This document shows positions 1-7,226 of a DNA stretch of 24,627 bases, piece after piece. The translations under genes were made by a program, and so were the position numbers. Position 1 is the first letter of the stretch. The number at the start of each line of letters is the position of its first letter. Source of the stretch: Clostridia bacterium. GTDB taxonomy: Bacteria > Bacillota_A > Clostridia > Christensenellales > Aristaeellaceae. Below the pieces are notes generated by a model, which searched no databases, was not told the origin of the DNA, and saw nothing but the letters and a program-made list of their open reading frames with translations. The stretch spans positions 1 to 24,627 of the forward strand of contig BNUH01000041.1 in the NCBI GenBank assembly GCA_025997215.1, given 5' to 3'.

Positions 1-138
1 CATTGTTTATTCTAGTCAAGAAACAACACCCACGTTGCGGCCGCGGATTGCGCTCAGCGCTTGAGTTGTGGACATATGGTGGTGACTGTTATTGGAGATT
101 AACAAACCTCCAAATGGCGAAGCGCGGAGAAATAACAA
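1..138 (+). promoter_or_regulatory. Upstream leader of the locus with competing GGAG/CTCC pairings
   Basis: Non-coding leader as far as can be seen. The first 60 bases are GC-rich (NotI-like octamer at 37-44, GCGC repeats around 50-60). Further down, TTGGAG at 92-97 can pair with CTCCAA at 108-113 (6 bp stem, 10-nt loop). The same CTCC (108-111) could instead pair with the GGAG (126-129) that is the Shine-Dalgarno of the LCP gene, so two exclusive folds are possible. No good -35/-10 pair was found, so the promoter may lie upstream of the window. The regulatory reading is inference. Confidence 0.25.
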
Positions 139-1137
139 ATGAGTAGAAAAAGATTGGTTCAGTTGGTCGTGGCGGTTTTTTTATTGGTCATTGTCGTTGC
201 AGGCGGCAGAAGCATATATAAGAAAATCGAAAAGGTTAATCAGATAGCGTTAGAGCTTGAAGAGTTCAATACACGGTCGGTAATACAATCAGGACTAATA
301 TATAACGGAAAACAATATAAACCCAAGAACAACATCCTAAGTGTTTTGTTCCTAGGTATTGATAGAACGCTTGATACGCAGGAAGCGAATCCAGGGTATC
401 GGTATCACGGGCAAAGTGATTTTGTGATGCTTGTAGTTGTTGATAAGGACATGCATACCATCACCAGACTAAACATAGATCGCGACTCAATCACCGACAT
501 ACAAGTACTTGGTATACTGGGTGATTATGCTGGAACCAGGCAAGATCGTGTGAGTTTGGCGTTCAGCTTTGGCGATGGACGAGAGCAGAGTGCGGAGTTA
601 ACAGCCGAAGCGGTGAAGAGGCTACTCCCTAATGGTAAAGTGGATTTCTTTCTGGCATTTGATCTGGGTGCTATATCAAAGATGAATGATGTAGTAGGCG
701 GAGTTACTGTTCAGGTTAATGACGATTTGACAATGATCGATCCTTCGTGGGTGCCGGGCGCTAAAATAACCCTTCAAGGCAAGCAGACTGAACAGTTTGT
801 ACGCAGTAGAATGGGCGTAGGCGGCGGCACGAATGAGGAACGGATGCAACGCCAGAATGTGTTCTTGAGCGCGTTATCTGATATATTAGTGGAGAAGTTC
901 AAAGAAGATATCAGCTTCGTTAATACCTTCTTCGACGCGCTTGAGGATGATATGGTTTCAAATATACAGTATGGCAGAATGGTCAACGAGGTAGCGTGGG
1001 CGCAGGGGTATGAGATAAGACCAATACAAACAATAAACGGAATCCATGAGATAGACCAGCGCGGGTTTATGGCTTTTTATTTGGATGAGGACGCTGCCGC
1101 AGCGTGGGTAATCGATACGCTCTATGATCCGGTTTAA
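139..1137 (+). CDS. LCP (LytR-CpsA-Psr) family glycopolymer ligase
   Basis: Probable membrane-anchored enzyme that moves undecaprenyl-linked polysaccharide onto peptidoglycan at the outer face of the membrane. Residues 5-23 form one N-terminal transmembrane helix. The extracellular LCP domain follows: LFLGIDR near 70-76, QSDFVMLVVVD near 92-102, the family's conserved Arg/Asp pair in NIDRDS (112-117), and RSRMG...NEERMQRQ (222-239), matching the usual F/V-R-x-R...R-x-x-R-Q block. At 332 aa it has the normal family size. The ATG at 139 has GGAGA at 126-130. As first gene of the locus it occupies the position of cpsA in streptococcal-type capsule operons. The glycine-rich stretch GVGGGTN replaces the more usual Asp/Tyr-rich linker. 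The family call is secure; the acceptor polymer is inferred from context. Confidence 0.9.
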   Translation: MSRKRLVQLVVAVFLLVIVVAGGRSIYKKIEKVNQIALELEEFNTRSVIQSGLIYNGKQYKPKNNILSVLFLGIDRTLDTQEANPGYRYHGQSDFVMLVVVDKDMHTITRLNIDRDSITDIQVLGILGDYAGTRQDRVSLAFSFGDGREQSAELTAEAVKRLLPNGKVDFFLAFDLGAISKMNDVVGGVTVQVNDDLTMIDPSWVPGAKITLQGKQTEQFVRSRMGVGGGTNEERMQRQNVFLSALSDILVEKFKEDISFVNTFFDALEDDMVSNIQYGRMVNEVAWAQGYEIRPIQTINGIHEIDQRGFMAFYLDEDAAAAWVIDTLYDPV

Positions 1138-1159
1138 GTACGACAAGGAGGAGACGAGT

Positions 1160-1834
1160 ATGCGTAAGTCAATGGGGATTCTGTTCTTGGTATTGGCGCT
1201 GTTAGTAGGCATGAGCGCAGGCGCGCTGGCCGCGCCGAGCAAAACAGGTGAGAATCTGGGTGGAGAAGCCGAGATATCGACACCTGGTGAAGTGACCGAA
1301 GAGGATGTGCTGCCTCCTGGTGTCACATGGGAAGAATGGAACGCTTGGAAGGTGTTCATCTCGAAGGAGCATCCGTTGGTCACTCGTGAGTTGCTGAACA
1401 TAGGCGCGTTCATGCAGGACAAAGGGCTGCCTGTAATCCGCTACTTCAGTGATGCGATCCAGAGCCAGACACGTAACCTGCTGCCAGCCAACTACAACAT
1501 CGATATCCTAAAGCTCTATGAATTCGTACCGGTCGGCTCGATCAACTATTTAGAGAAGTTCGGCGATGTTGATATATTCTTCACATTCCAGACGAACTAT
1601 CCGATAGGGACGAACGTGGTGGCGCTGGTGGGTGTGATCCTAAACGAGCAGCCTATCGCATATCCGAAGTATCAGGATGTGCGCTGGTATGCTCTTCAAG
1701 CAACAGTGGTAGAATCAACTATAGCAGGAGAGACAAAGATCAAGATCCACTTCACTAAGGATGTCCTGATTCAGCTTGAAGCGTACACGAATCACCCGAT
1801 TTGCTTGGGTATCGTAAGCGATCCGCTTAATTGA
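1160..1834 (+). CDS. Secreted protein of unknown function between LCP and co-polymerase genes
   Basis: Not recognised. The start is placed at ATG 1160, preceded by AAGGAGGAG (1145-1153). An upstream in-frame ATG at 1124 overlaps the LCP gene and would spoil the signal peptide. The 224-aa product starts with a classical Sec signal (MRKS, hydrophobic core 5-22, then GALAAPS with likely cleavage after ALA or ALAA). An acidic, Pro/Thr-rich linker follows (about 27-55) and then a soluble domain with a Trp-rich WEEWNAWKVF segment. No transmembrane helix follows the signal, no lipobox Cys is present, and no catalytic pattern is visible. It sits where a CpsB/Wzb-type tyrosine phosphatase would normally be, but has no PHP or low-molecular-weight phosphatase motif. 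An extracytoplasmic assembly or binding role is only inferred. Confidence 0.85.
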   Translation: MRKSMGILFLVLALLVGMSAGALAAPSKTGENLGGEAEISTPGEVTEEDVLPPGVTWEEWNAWKVFISKEHPLVTRELLNIGAFMQDKGLPVIRYFSDAIQSQTRNLLPANYNIDILKLYEFVPVGSINYLEKFGDVDIFFTFQTNYPIGTNVVALVGVILNEQPIAYPKYQDVRWYALQATVVESTIAGETKIKIHFTKDVLIQLEAYTNHPICLGIVSDPLN

Positions 1835-2592
1835 TACCGATGCGAGCAGGGACAACTACAAGTACAGAAGCGGTACAGCAGCAACGGCCCATACAACGGA
1901 AACCAAATACAGGGTCGGAGATCGATCTGGTTGAGCTGTTCTACTATATGCTGGAGAAAATATGGTATATAGCCGGTGCAGCTCTCCTGGCGGCCGTTGT
2001 CGCTTACTTATATACTTCTTACTACATTACCCCACTGTACCAGTCGACAGCGACGCTGTATGTATTCAAGAGCAAGGATTCAGCGGTCGGTGTTGATGTA
2101 TCGGGTTTATCGGTTGCGTCCCAGCTCACGAACGACTATATCCAGCTATTTAAGTTATATCCAGTAAACGAGGAAGTCAAAGTGGGACTCGATCTGCCAT
2201 ATTCAGCAGGCCAGATAGCGGGTATGACTACGGTATCGAATCCGGCTAATACGCGATATCTGAATATAACAGTAAAATCCCATGATCCGGACGAGGCTAT
2301 GAAGATGGCAAATGCCTTAGGTAAGGCAGCACAGAAGATGATAAAAGAGAAGTTCAAGACGGATGAACCGACAGAATTAGCACCGGCGCGCCTTAACAGA
2401 TCAATAGTATATCCGAATAAAATGCGGAATGTGATGAATGGTGCTCTTCTTGGCGGAATGGTGGTTGTTGGGTTGTTCTTCTTGATATTCATAATGGATG
2501 ATAAGATAAAGAGCTCAGAGGAAATGATGAAATATTTCGGCGTCGCGAACTTGGCAGTAATACCGATGGTAGGTATTACAAAGAAGAAATGA
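1831..2592 (+). CDS. Wzz/CpsC-type polysaccharide co-polymerase (chain-length determinant)
   Basis: Membrane adaptor that sets chain length and activates the cognate BY-kinase. The cytoplasmic N-terminus (about 1-42, with EIDLVELFYYM at 30-40) leads into TM1 near 43-63. An extracellular Wzz domain follows (PLYQSTATLYVF, then a loop rich in small residues), then a Pro-containing stretch before TM2 (about 202-222), and a cytoplasmic tail (DDKIKSSEEMMKYFGV...AVIP) that fits the kinase-activating tail of Gram-positive CpsC/CapA proteins. At 253 aa the size is typical. The earliest start is TTG 1831, overlapping the preceding stop as TTGA; ATG 1840 is an equally possible start, and neither has a strong ribosome binding site, suggesting translational coupling. 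The stop overlaps the kinase start as ATGA. Confidence 0.9.
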   Translation: MIPMRAGTTTSTEAVQQQRPIQRKPNTGSEIDLVELFYYMLEKIWYIAGAALLAAVVAYLYTSYYITPLYQSTATLYVFKSKDSAVGVDVSGLSVASQLTNDYIQLFKLYPVNEEVKVGLDLPYSAGQIAGMTTVSNPANTRYLNITVKSHDPDEAMKMANALGKAAQKMIKEKFKTDEPTELAPARLNRSIVYPNKMRNVMNGALLGGMVVVGLFFLIFIMDDKIKSSEEMMKYFGVANLAVIPMVGITKKK

Positions 2593-3302
2593 AAAACATA
2601 GAACTTACAAACCTCACTGAATTAGATTATCCTATAACAGAAGCCATGAATACCCTTTGTACGAACCTTTCCTTCTCAGGTAGAAGCGTAAAGAAGGTTT
2701 TGGTTACCAGCTGCAGAGCTGGAGAGGGTAAATCATTCGTAACTATCAACTTGGCTCGGTCATTAGCAGGCGATGGGAAGAATGTCGTTGTAGTTGATGC
2801 TGACCTTAGGCGTTCAAGCATGTTAGCCACATATACAAAGGATAGAAAGATGCGTGGGTTAGCCCATTATCTTGCAGAACAAGCTGAATGGGAGAGTATA
2901 GTTCACCAAACCAGTATAGATGGATTTTATATTGTATTCAATGGTCAGAGTGTTGTCAATCCCCATGCACTATTATCGACGGGAAGGCTGGGCGAGCTAC
3001 TAACGCAATTAGAGAGAACGTTTGATTTCGTGGTGATTGATTCTCCGCCTATTGGGTTAGTGGTGGATGCGTCAGAGATAGCGAAAGCGTGCGACGGTGT
3101 GGTGTTGGTGGTCACCAATAATGCAATACCGAAGAAAGAGATTGGCGATGCGTTGGCACAGATTGAACGTACGGGATGCCCACTATTGGGAAGCGTGATG
3201 AATAAAGTGACGTTCGAGACGCATGCGGCTAAGAAACATTATTACAAACAGTACTATAGTCATTATTCGAGTGGATATTATGGCGATAAGCCGCATAAAT
3301 GA
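2589..3302 (+). CDS. CpsD/CapB-type tyrosine autokinase (BY-kinase)
   Basis: Cytoplasmic ATPase-like kinase that autophosphorylates a C-terminal tyrosine cluster and, with the co-polymerase, controls polymerisation. Walker A is SCRAGEGKS (41-49), Walker A' is VVVVDADLRR (66-75) and Walker B is FVVIDSPP (147-154). The tail carries seven tyrosines between 218 and 231. At 237 aa the size is normal. The start ATG 2589 overlaps the co-polymerase stop by four bases (ATGA), so the pair should be co-translated. Odd point: the family's EX2RX2R oligomerisation motif appears here as E-A-M-N-T-L-C (18-24), with both arginines replaced by Asn and Cys. ATP-binding residues are intact, so activity is expected, but ring assembly may differ. 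The family call is secure; the effect of the change is inference. Confidence 0.92.
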   Translation: MKNIELTNLTELDYPITEAMNTLCTNLSFSGRSVKKVLVTSCRAGEGKSFVTINLARSLAGDGKNVVVVDADLRRSSMLATYTKDRKMRGLAHYLAEQAEWESIVHQTSIDGFYIVFNGQSVVNPHALLSTGRLGELLTQLERTFDFVVIDSPPIGLVVDASEIAKACDGVVLVVTNNAIPKKEIGDALAQIERTGCPLLGSVMNKVTFETHAAKKHYYKQYYSHYSSGYYGDKPHK

Positions 3303-3321
3303 TTTGCAGGATTGATTATTG

Positions 3322-5145
3322 ATGTACATACCACATAAGACAAGGTTAATGAATATTCCGGCGAGGCGAATCATACTTGCTACAATTGATTGCTTGATTT
3401 ACGGTATGTCATTCGCTTTTAGCGTGGTTATTTGGAGCGGCGTGTTCCAGTGGCCGAATGATACCGCGCAGTTTTTCTACTCCATAACCGTTATATCACT
3501 GTTGCATTTGGTCGTATACTCGCTGGGCGGATTATACAGTGTGTTGTGGAGCCTCGCCAGTTTCGGCGAAGCTATGCAGATGGTGACGCTGGACTGTGTT
3601 TCACTCGTACTGGCGATGGTAGCGGATCAGATTTTCGGTTGGCCGTTTACAAAGATACAGCTGCTCTTTACCTCGGCGTTATCAACGGTGCTCATACTAT
3701 CGTCGCGGTTCATCTGGCGGTTGCTGCTGGGCGGTAGGCTTAAGTTCAGGAAGTATAGTAGCGAAAAACCTCTGATGATCGTAGGCGCAGGCGAGGCTGC
3801 CGTATATCTGATTGAAAAATACTTATCAGAAAGTAAGAGTTCGCCGGGATCAATGTTATTAGTAGATGAAGATAGAAATAAACAGAATCTTAGAGTACAC
3901 GGAATGCCAGTACTGGGCGGGAATTCAGATATACCCGAATTAGTTATAAAGTATGGCGTCAAGGAGATACTGATAGCGATTCCTTCATTAAAAGGTAAGA
4001 AGTATAGCGAACTGGCGAATCTCTGTATAGCTACTAAATGCAGGGTGCGAACTCTTAGTTCGATCGATGAGTCGATGAGAGATGGATCATTGAGAGTAAG
4101 GGATATTAAGATAGAAGATTTATTATCTAGGGATGAAGTAGTTCTTGATACCGCCGCTATCGCAGACTATCTTAAAGGCACAGTCGTCCTCGTAACAGGT
4201 GGCGGCGGAAGCATCGGCTCCGAAATCTGCAGACAGGTCATGAAGTTCAATCCGAAGCTATTATTGATATATGATATTTACGAAAACACAGCATATGAAC
4301 TTCAGATGGAACTGCAGCAAGTATATGGTCGAAGCGTCCCCGTTGAAGTGTTGATAGGCAATATTTGCGACAAGGATCATCTGGAACAGGTGATAAGCAA
4401 GTATAAACCGTCAGTTGTGTTCCATGCCGCCGCGCATAAGCATGTTCCTCTTATGGAAACCAGCCCTGCGGAAGCTGTAAGGAATAATATACTTGGCACA
4501 AAGAACGTGCTTGATGTGGCTGCCGCTCATGGCGTGAAGCGTTTCGTTTTGTTAAGCACTGATAAGGCAGTAAATCCAACGTCGATAATGGGTGCCACAA
4601 AACGTGTATGCGAGATGCTTATCCAGTCTTATGCAAAGACAACAGATATGCGATGCATGGCAGTCCGTTTCGGGAATGTGCTTGGTTCGCATGGTTCCGT
4701 TATCCCACTGTTCAAGTCGCAGATAACCGCCGGTGGACCTGTTACGGTAACTCATCCTGACATTGTACGCTACTTCATGACGATCTCCGAAGCGGCCAGA
4801 CTGGTTCTCCAAGCGGGTGGGATGGCTGACAGCGGCGCTATTTATGTGCTTAAAATGGGAGAGCCTGTTAAGATTAGGGAGCTGGCGGAGAAGATGATCA
4901 GGTCTGCGGGTGAAGATATTGAGATAAAATATACGGGTCTTAGGCCTGGTGAAAAGAAATTCGAAGAGTTATTAACTGATAATGAAAAAGGGAGATTGAT
5001 ACCCACTAAACATGAATCTATTAGTATTGCGGCTAATGGACATAGTGGAGTTACAATAAATGTAGTTGGCGGGATGAATGATAAAGAGGCGCTTAGTTGG
5101 TTGAGAAGCCTTGTTGAGATAAACTATGAAGAGCATGTTGCGTAA
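3322..5145 (+). CDS. Membrane-bound UDP-GlcNAc 4,6-dehydratase, CapD/PglF/EpsC family
   Basis: Predicted to convert UDP-GlcNAc to the UDP-4-keto-6-deoxy sugar, the first step to a bacillosamine-like or FucNAc-type sugar. Four hydrophobic helices lie near 17-40, 55-72, 84-104 and 115-137. A first Rossmann-like domain (MIVGAGEAA near 152-160) is followed by the SDR catalytic domain with VLVTGGGGSIGSE (290-301). The active site has STDK (412-415) and MGATKR (423-428); Met replaces the SDR tyrosine, as is usual in this family. Length is about 607 aa, typical of full-length membrane forms. ATG 3322 is preferred over the adjacent TTG 3319; AGG at 3308-3310 is the only ribosome binding site hint. 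The aminotransferase and phosphoglycosyl transferase just downstream support a PglF/EpsC role. Whether C5 is retained or inverted cannot be told from motifs alone. Confidence 0.9.
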   Translation: MYIPHKTRLMNIPARRIILATIDCLIYGMSFAFSVVIWSGVFQWPNDTAQFFYSITVISLLHLVVYSLGGLYSVLWSLASFGEAMQMVTLDCVSLVLAMVADQIFGWPFTKIQLLFTSALSTVLILSSRFIWRLLLGGRLKFRKYSSEKPLMIVGAGEAAVYLIEKYLSESKSSPGSMLLVDEDRNKQNLRVHGMPVLGGNSDIPELVIKYGVKEILIAIPSLKGKKYSELANLCIATKCRVRTLSSIDESMRDGSLRVRDIKIEDLLSRDEVVLDTAAIADYLKGTVVLVTGGGGSIGSEICRQVMKFNPKLLLIYDIYENTAYELQMELQQVYGRSVPVEVLIGNICDKDHLEQVISKYKPSVVFHAAAHKHVPLMETSPAEAVRNNILGTKNVLDVAAAHGVKRFVLLSTDKAVNPTSIMGATKRVCEMLIQSYAKTTDMRCMAVRFGNVLGSHGSVIPLFKSQITAGGPVTVTHPDIVRYFMTISEAARLVLQAGGMADSGAIYVLKMGEPVKIRELAEKMIRSAGEDIEIKYTGLRPGEKKFEELLTDNEKGRLIPTKHESISIAANGHSGVTINVVGGMNDKEALSWLRSLVEINYEEHVA

Positions 5146-5509
5146 ATGGCGTTGTTTAGGAAAAAGCCAGAACCAGTTGTAGTTAAAGAACCTGAAATAA
5201 GACACCAGCGTTCCTGCGTCCGTTATATCCGTATAAAGCCGTAGGTGAAGCGTTAGATACTTCAAGGCTGGAAGATTCAGAGTATATCACAATGAATAAT
5301 GTGCTCTATGAACTTCATTGCCCCGCACCTGATTGCGTGCTAAACGTAAGAACATATTATTCCAGCGGCGAGTATGAAGAGCATCAGAAAGAGCACCTGG
5401 AAAAGTGCGTATCGAGATAGAAGAGAGTAAGAAAAAGACTACGGCGGAGATAGAGAGGATTCAGGCGCAGGAAGATAAACAAGCAAAGAAGAAGTCGAAA
5501 TCAGCTTGA
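5146..5509 (+). pseudogene. Small C2H2-like, lysine-rich protein gene split by two apparent 1-base deletions
   Basis: Not recognised. ATG 5146 abuts the dehydratase stop. Three consecutive reading frames each look coding and join only if one base is restored near 5194-5200 (A-run in GAAATAAG) and another near 5401-5404 (A-run in GGAAAAGTG). The restored product is 121 aa and ends at TGA 5507-5509, overlapping the aminotransferase start as TTGA, the same overlap style as at 1831. Visible features are a basic N-terminus (MALFRKKPEP), a Pro/Tyr-rich part (FLRPLYPYKAVGEAL), then Cys59, Cys64, His80 and His84 (C-x4-C-x15-H-x3-H, zinc-finger-like), and a charged helical Lys/Glu tail from about 86 to 121. 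Both lesions are in A-runs, so sequencing indels are as likely as real decay. Function is unknown. Confidence 0.65.
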
Positions 5510-6615
5510 AACGTGATATTAGTAAAAGAATATATCTATCCTCGCCAACAATGCATGGCGAAGAGATGAAATATATACAAGAGGCGTTTGACACAAATTG
5601 GGTTGCGCCGCTTGGGAAAAACGTTGACGAATTCGAGCGTGAGGTTGCCGCTTATGTAGGTGTCAAGCATGCAACGGCATTGGTCAGCGGCACTTCGGCA
5701 ATTCAGCTAGCCGTAAAGCTGGCAGGTGTCAAATCTGGTGATATAGTGTTCTGCTCTGACTTAACGTTTGCTGCGACAGTAAATCCCGTCAGTTATGAAG
5801 GTGGGCGGCAGGTTTTCATCGATTCCGAGCGAGAAACATGGAATATGGATCCAAAGGCGCTGGACAAGGCGTTCAAGCTGTATCCACATCCTAAAGCGAT
5901 TATTCTAGCGCATTTGTATGGCACCCCAGCAAAACTAGACGAAATAACCGATATATGTGAACAGCATAACGTTCCGCTCATCGAAGACGCCGCCGAGAGC
6001 CTTGGCGCTACATATAAAGGTAAACAGACAGGCTCCTTCGGTAAATGGTCAGCGTTAAGTTTTAATGGCAATAAAATAATAACTACTTCTGGTGGTGGGA
6101 TGTTACTATCAGATAATGAAGACGACATTAAGAAAGCGCGATTCTGGGCGACACAGGCGAGAGACTCTGCACCTCATTACCAGCACTCGGAGATTGGATA
6201 TAACTACAGAATGAGTAATGTTGTAGCTGGTATTGGCAGAGGGCAGTTATTGCATCTGGACGAGCATATTGCGGCTAAGAAAGCTATATATGAGAGATAT
6301 GCTGACTCAGGATATAGTATGAATCCTTGCCTAGCTGATAGTCAACCCAACCACTGGCTTTCCTGTGCTTTGTTTGATAATCCGGAACAAATTAGGCTTG
6401 CGCTGGAAGAACATAATATCGAGAGTAGGCCATTGTGGAAGCCGATGCATATGCAGCCTGTATATAAGGAAAATGACTTTGTAATGGTTTACAATGATGT
6501 CGGAAAAGACATATTTACAAGCGGTTTATGCTTACCGTCAGATATAAAAATGACTATAGAAGAACGAGGTAATGTCATTGGGATTATCAATGAAGTAGCG
6601 AGAATTGCAGCTTAG
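5506..6615 (+). CDS. DegT/DnrJ/EryC1/StrS aminotransferase, PglE/EpsN-like
   Basis: PLP enzyme predicted to aminate C4 of the UDP-4-keto-6-deoxy-HexNAc made by the dehydratase upstream, using glutamate as donor. At 369 aa it has the normal size. The PLP-lysine is Lys190 in FNGNKIITTSGGGM; the cofactor-binding acid is in IEDAAESLG (159-167); SGTSAIQLA (61-69) binds phosphate; DLTFAATVNPV (85-95) is typical of the sugar aminotransferase family. The N-F/S-G-N-K context is that of PglE/EpsN rather than the WbpE-type enzyme at 23360. The TTG start at 5506 is embedded in the stop of the preceding small gene (TTGA), implying coupling. It ends one base into the next gene. The fold and chemistry are firm; the exact sugar is inferred from neighbours. 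Confidence 0.9.
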   Translation: MKRDISKRIYLSSPTMHGEEMKYIQEAFDTNWVAPLGKNVDEFEREVAAYVGVKHATALVSGTSAIQLAVKLAGVKSGDIVFCSDLTFAATVNPVSYEGGRQVFIDSERETWNMDPKALDKAFKLYPHPKAIILAHLYGTPAKLDEITDICEQHNVPLIEDAAESLGATYKGKQTGSFGKWSALSFNGNKIITTSGGGMLLSDNEDDIKKARFWATQARDSAPHYQHSEIGYNYRMSNVVAGIGRGQLLHLDEHIAAKKAIYERYADSGYSMNPCLADSQPNHWLSCALFDNPEQIRLALEEHNIESRPLWKPMHMQPVYKENDFVMVYNDVGKDIFTSGLCLPSDIKMTIEERGNVIGIINEVARIAA

Positions 6616-7226
6616 TGTATCCACCTATAAAACGACTTCTTGATGTGGTATTCGCTATTGTGTTAATCATTCCCGTAAGCATCATAATCTGCATATGTGT
6701 TATTGTTATCAAACTGGAGTCAAAAGGTTCAGTTTTCTTCATTCAGATTCGACCTGGTTATAAAGGAAAACTGTTTAAGATATATAAGTTACGGACAATG
6801 CTAGTTGAGGCACAAAAAAATGGCCAGTTATTATCTGATATGGATCGAATGACGAAGTCTGGTAGGATCATACGTAAACTTAGCATTGACGAATTGGTAC
6901 AGCTGTGGAACGTATTAAAAGGCGATATGAGCTTTATTGGGCCTAGACCTCTACTACCAGAGTATCTTCCGTTGTATAGTGAGGAACAGATGCGGCGGCA
7001 TGACGTTCGCCCTGGGATCAGCGGGTGGGCGCAGGTAAATGGGCGTAATGAAATTAGCTGGAAGCAGAAGTTCGAGAGAGATTTATGGTATGTAGATCAT
7101 ATCAACTTTGGCATAGATATTAAGATATTTTGGATGACAATTGCTAATGTTCTGAAAAGACAAGGTATTAACGTCGGGGTGAGTGATACAATGCAAATGT
7201 TTACTGGCGAGGGTATTCCTTCGTAA
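6615..7226 (+). CDS. Initiating phosphoglycosyl transferase (PglC/EpsL-type sugar transferase)
   Basis: Monotopic membrane enzyme transferring a sugar-1-phosphate from the UDP-sugar to undecaprenyl phosphate, starting each repeat unit. One N-terminal hydrophobic re-entrant helix (about 8-32) is followed by the family signatures: FFIQIRPGYKGKLFKIYKLR near 39-58 (R-x-G-x-x-G-K-x-F and K-x-R-T-M), KLSIDELVQLWNVLKGDMS with the catalytic Asp-Glu pair, FIGPRPLLPEYLPLY, and RHDVRPGISGWAQVNGRN. At 203 aa it is the short PglC form without extra helices. The start is GTG 6615, overlapping the previous stop (TAGTG) with no clear ribosome binding site, so translation is probably coupled. Following a dehydratase and PglE-like aminotransferase, its likely donor is a 4-amino-6-deoxy-HexNAc derivative. 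Confidence 0.92.
   Translation: MYPPIKRLLDVVFAIVLIIPVSIIICICVIVIKLESKGSVFFIQIRPGYKGKLFKIYKLRTMLVEAQKNGQLLSDMDRMTKSGRIIRKLSIDELVQLWNVLKGDMSFIGPRPLLPEYLPLYSEEQMRRHDVRPGISGWAQVNGRNEISWKQKFERDLWYVDHINFGIDIKIFWMTIANVLKRQGINVGVSDTMQMFTGEGIPS

Noticed and set aside
958..1422. Long open frame of 154 codons on the minus strand.
   Set aside because: It lies antisense to the LCP end and the secreted-protein gene, has no ribosome binding site, and shows the composition expected of a shadow frame.
3730..3740. GGCGGTAGGCT matches the ops element consensus (GGCGGTAGNNT) recognised by RfaH.
   Set aside because: It lies inside the dehydratase coding sequence, not in a leader, and RfaH/ops is a Gram-negative system. 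One such match in both strands of 24 kb is not surprising.
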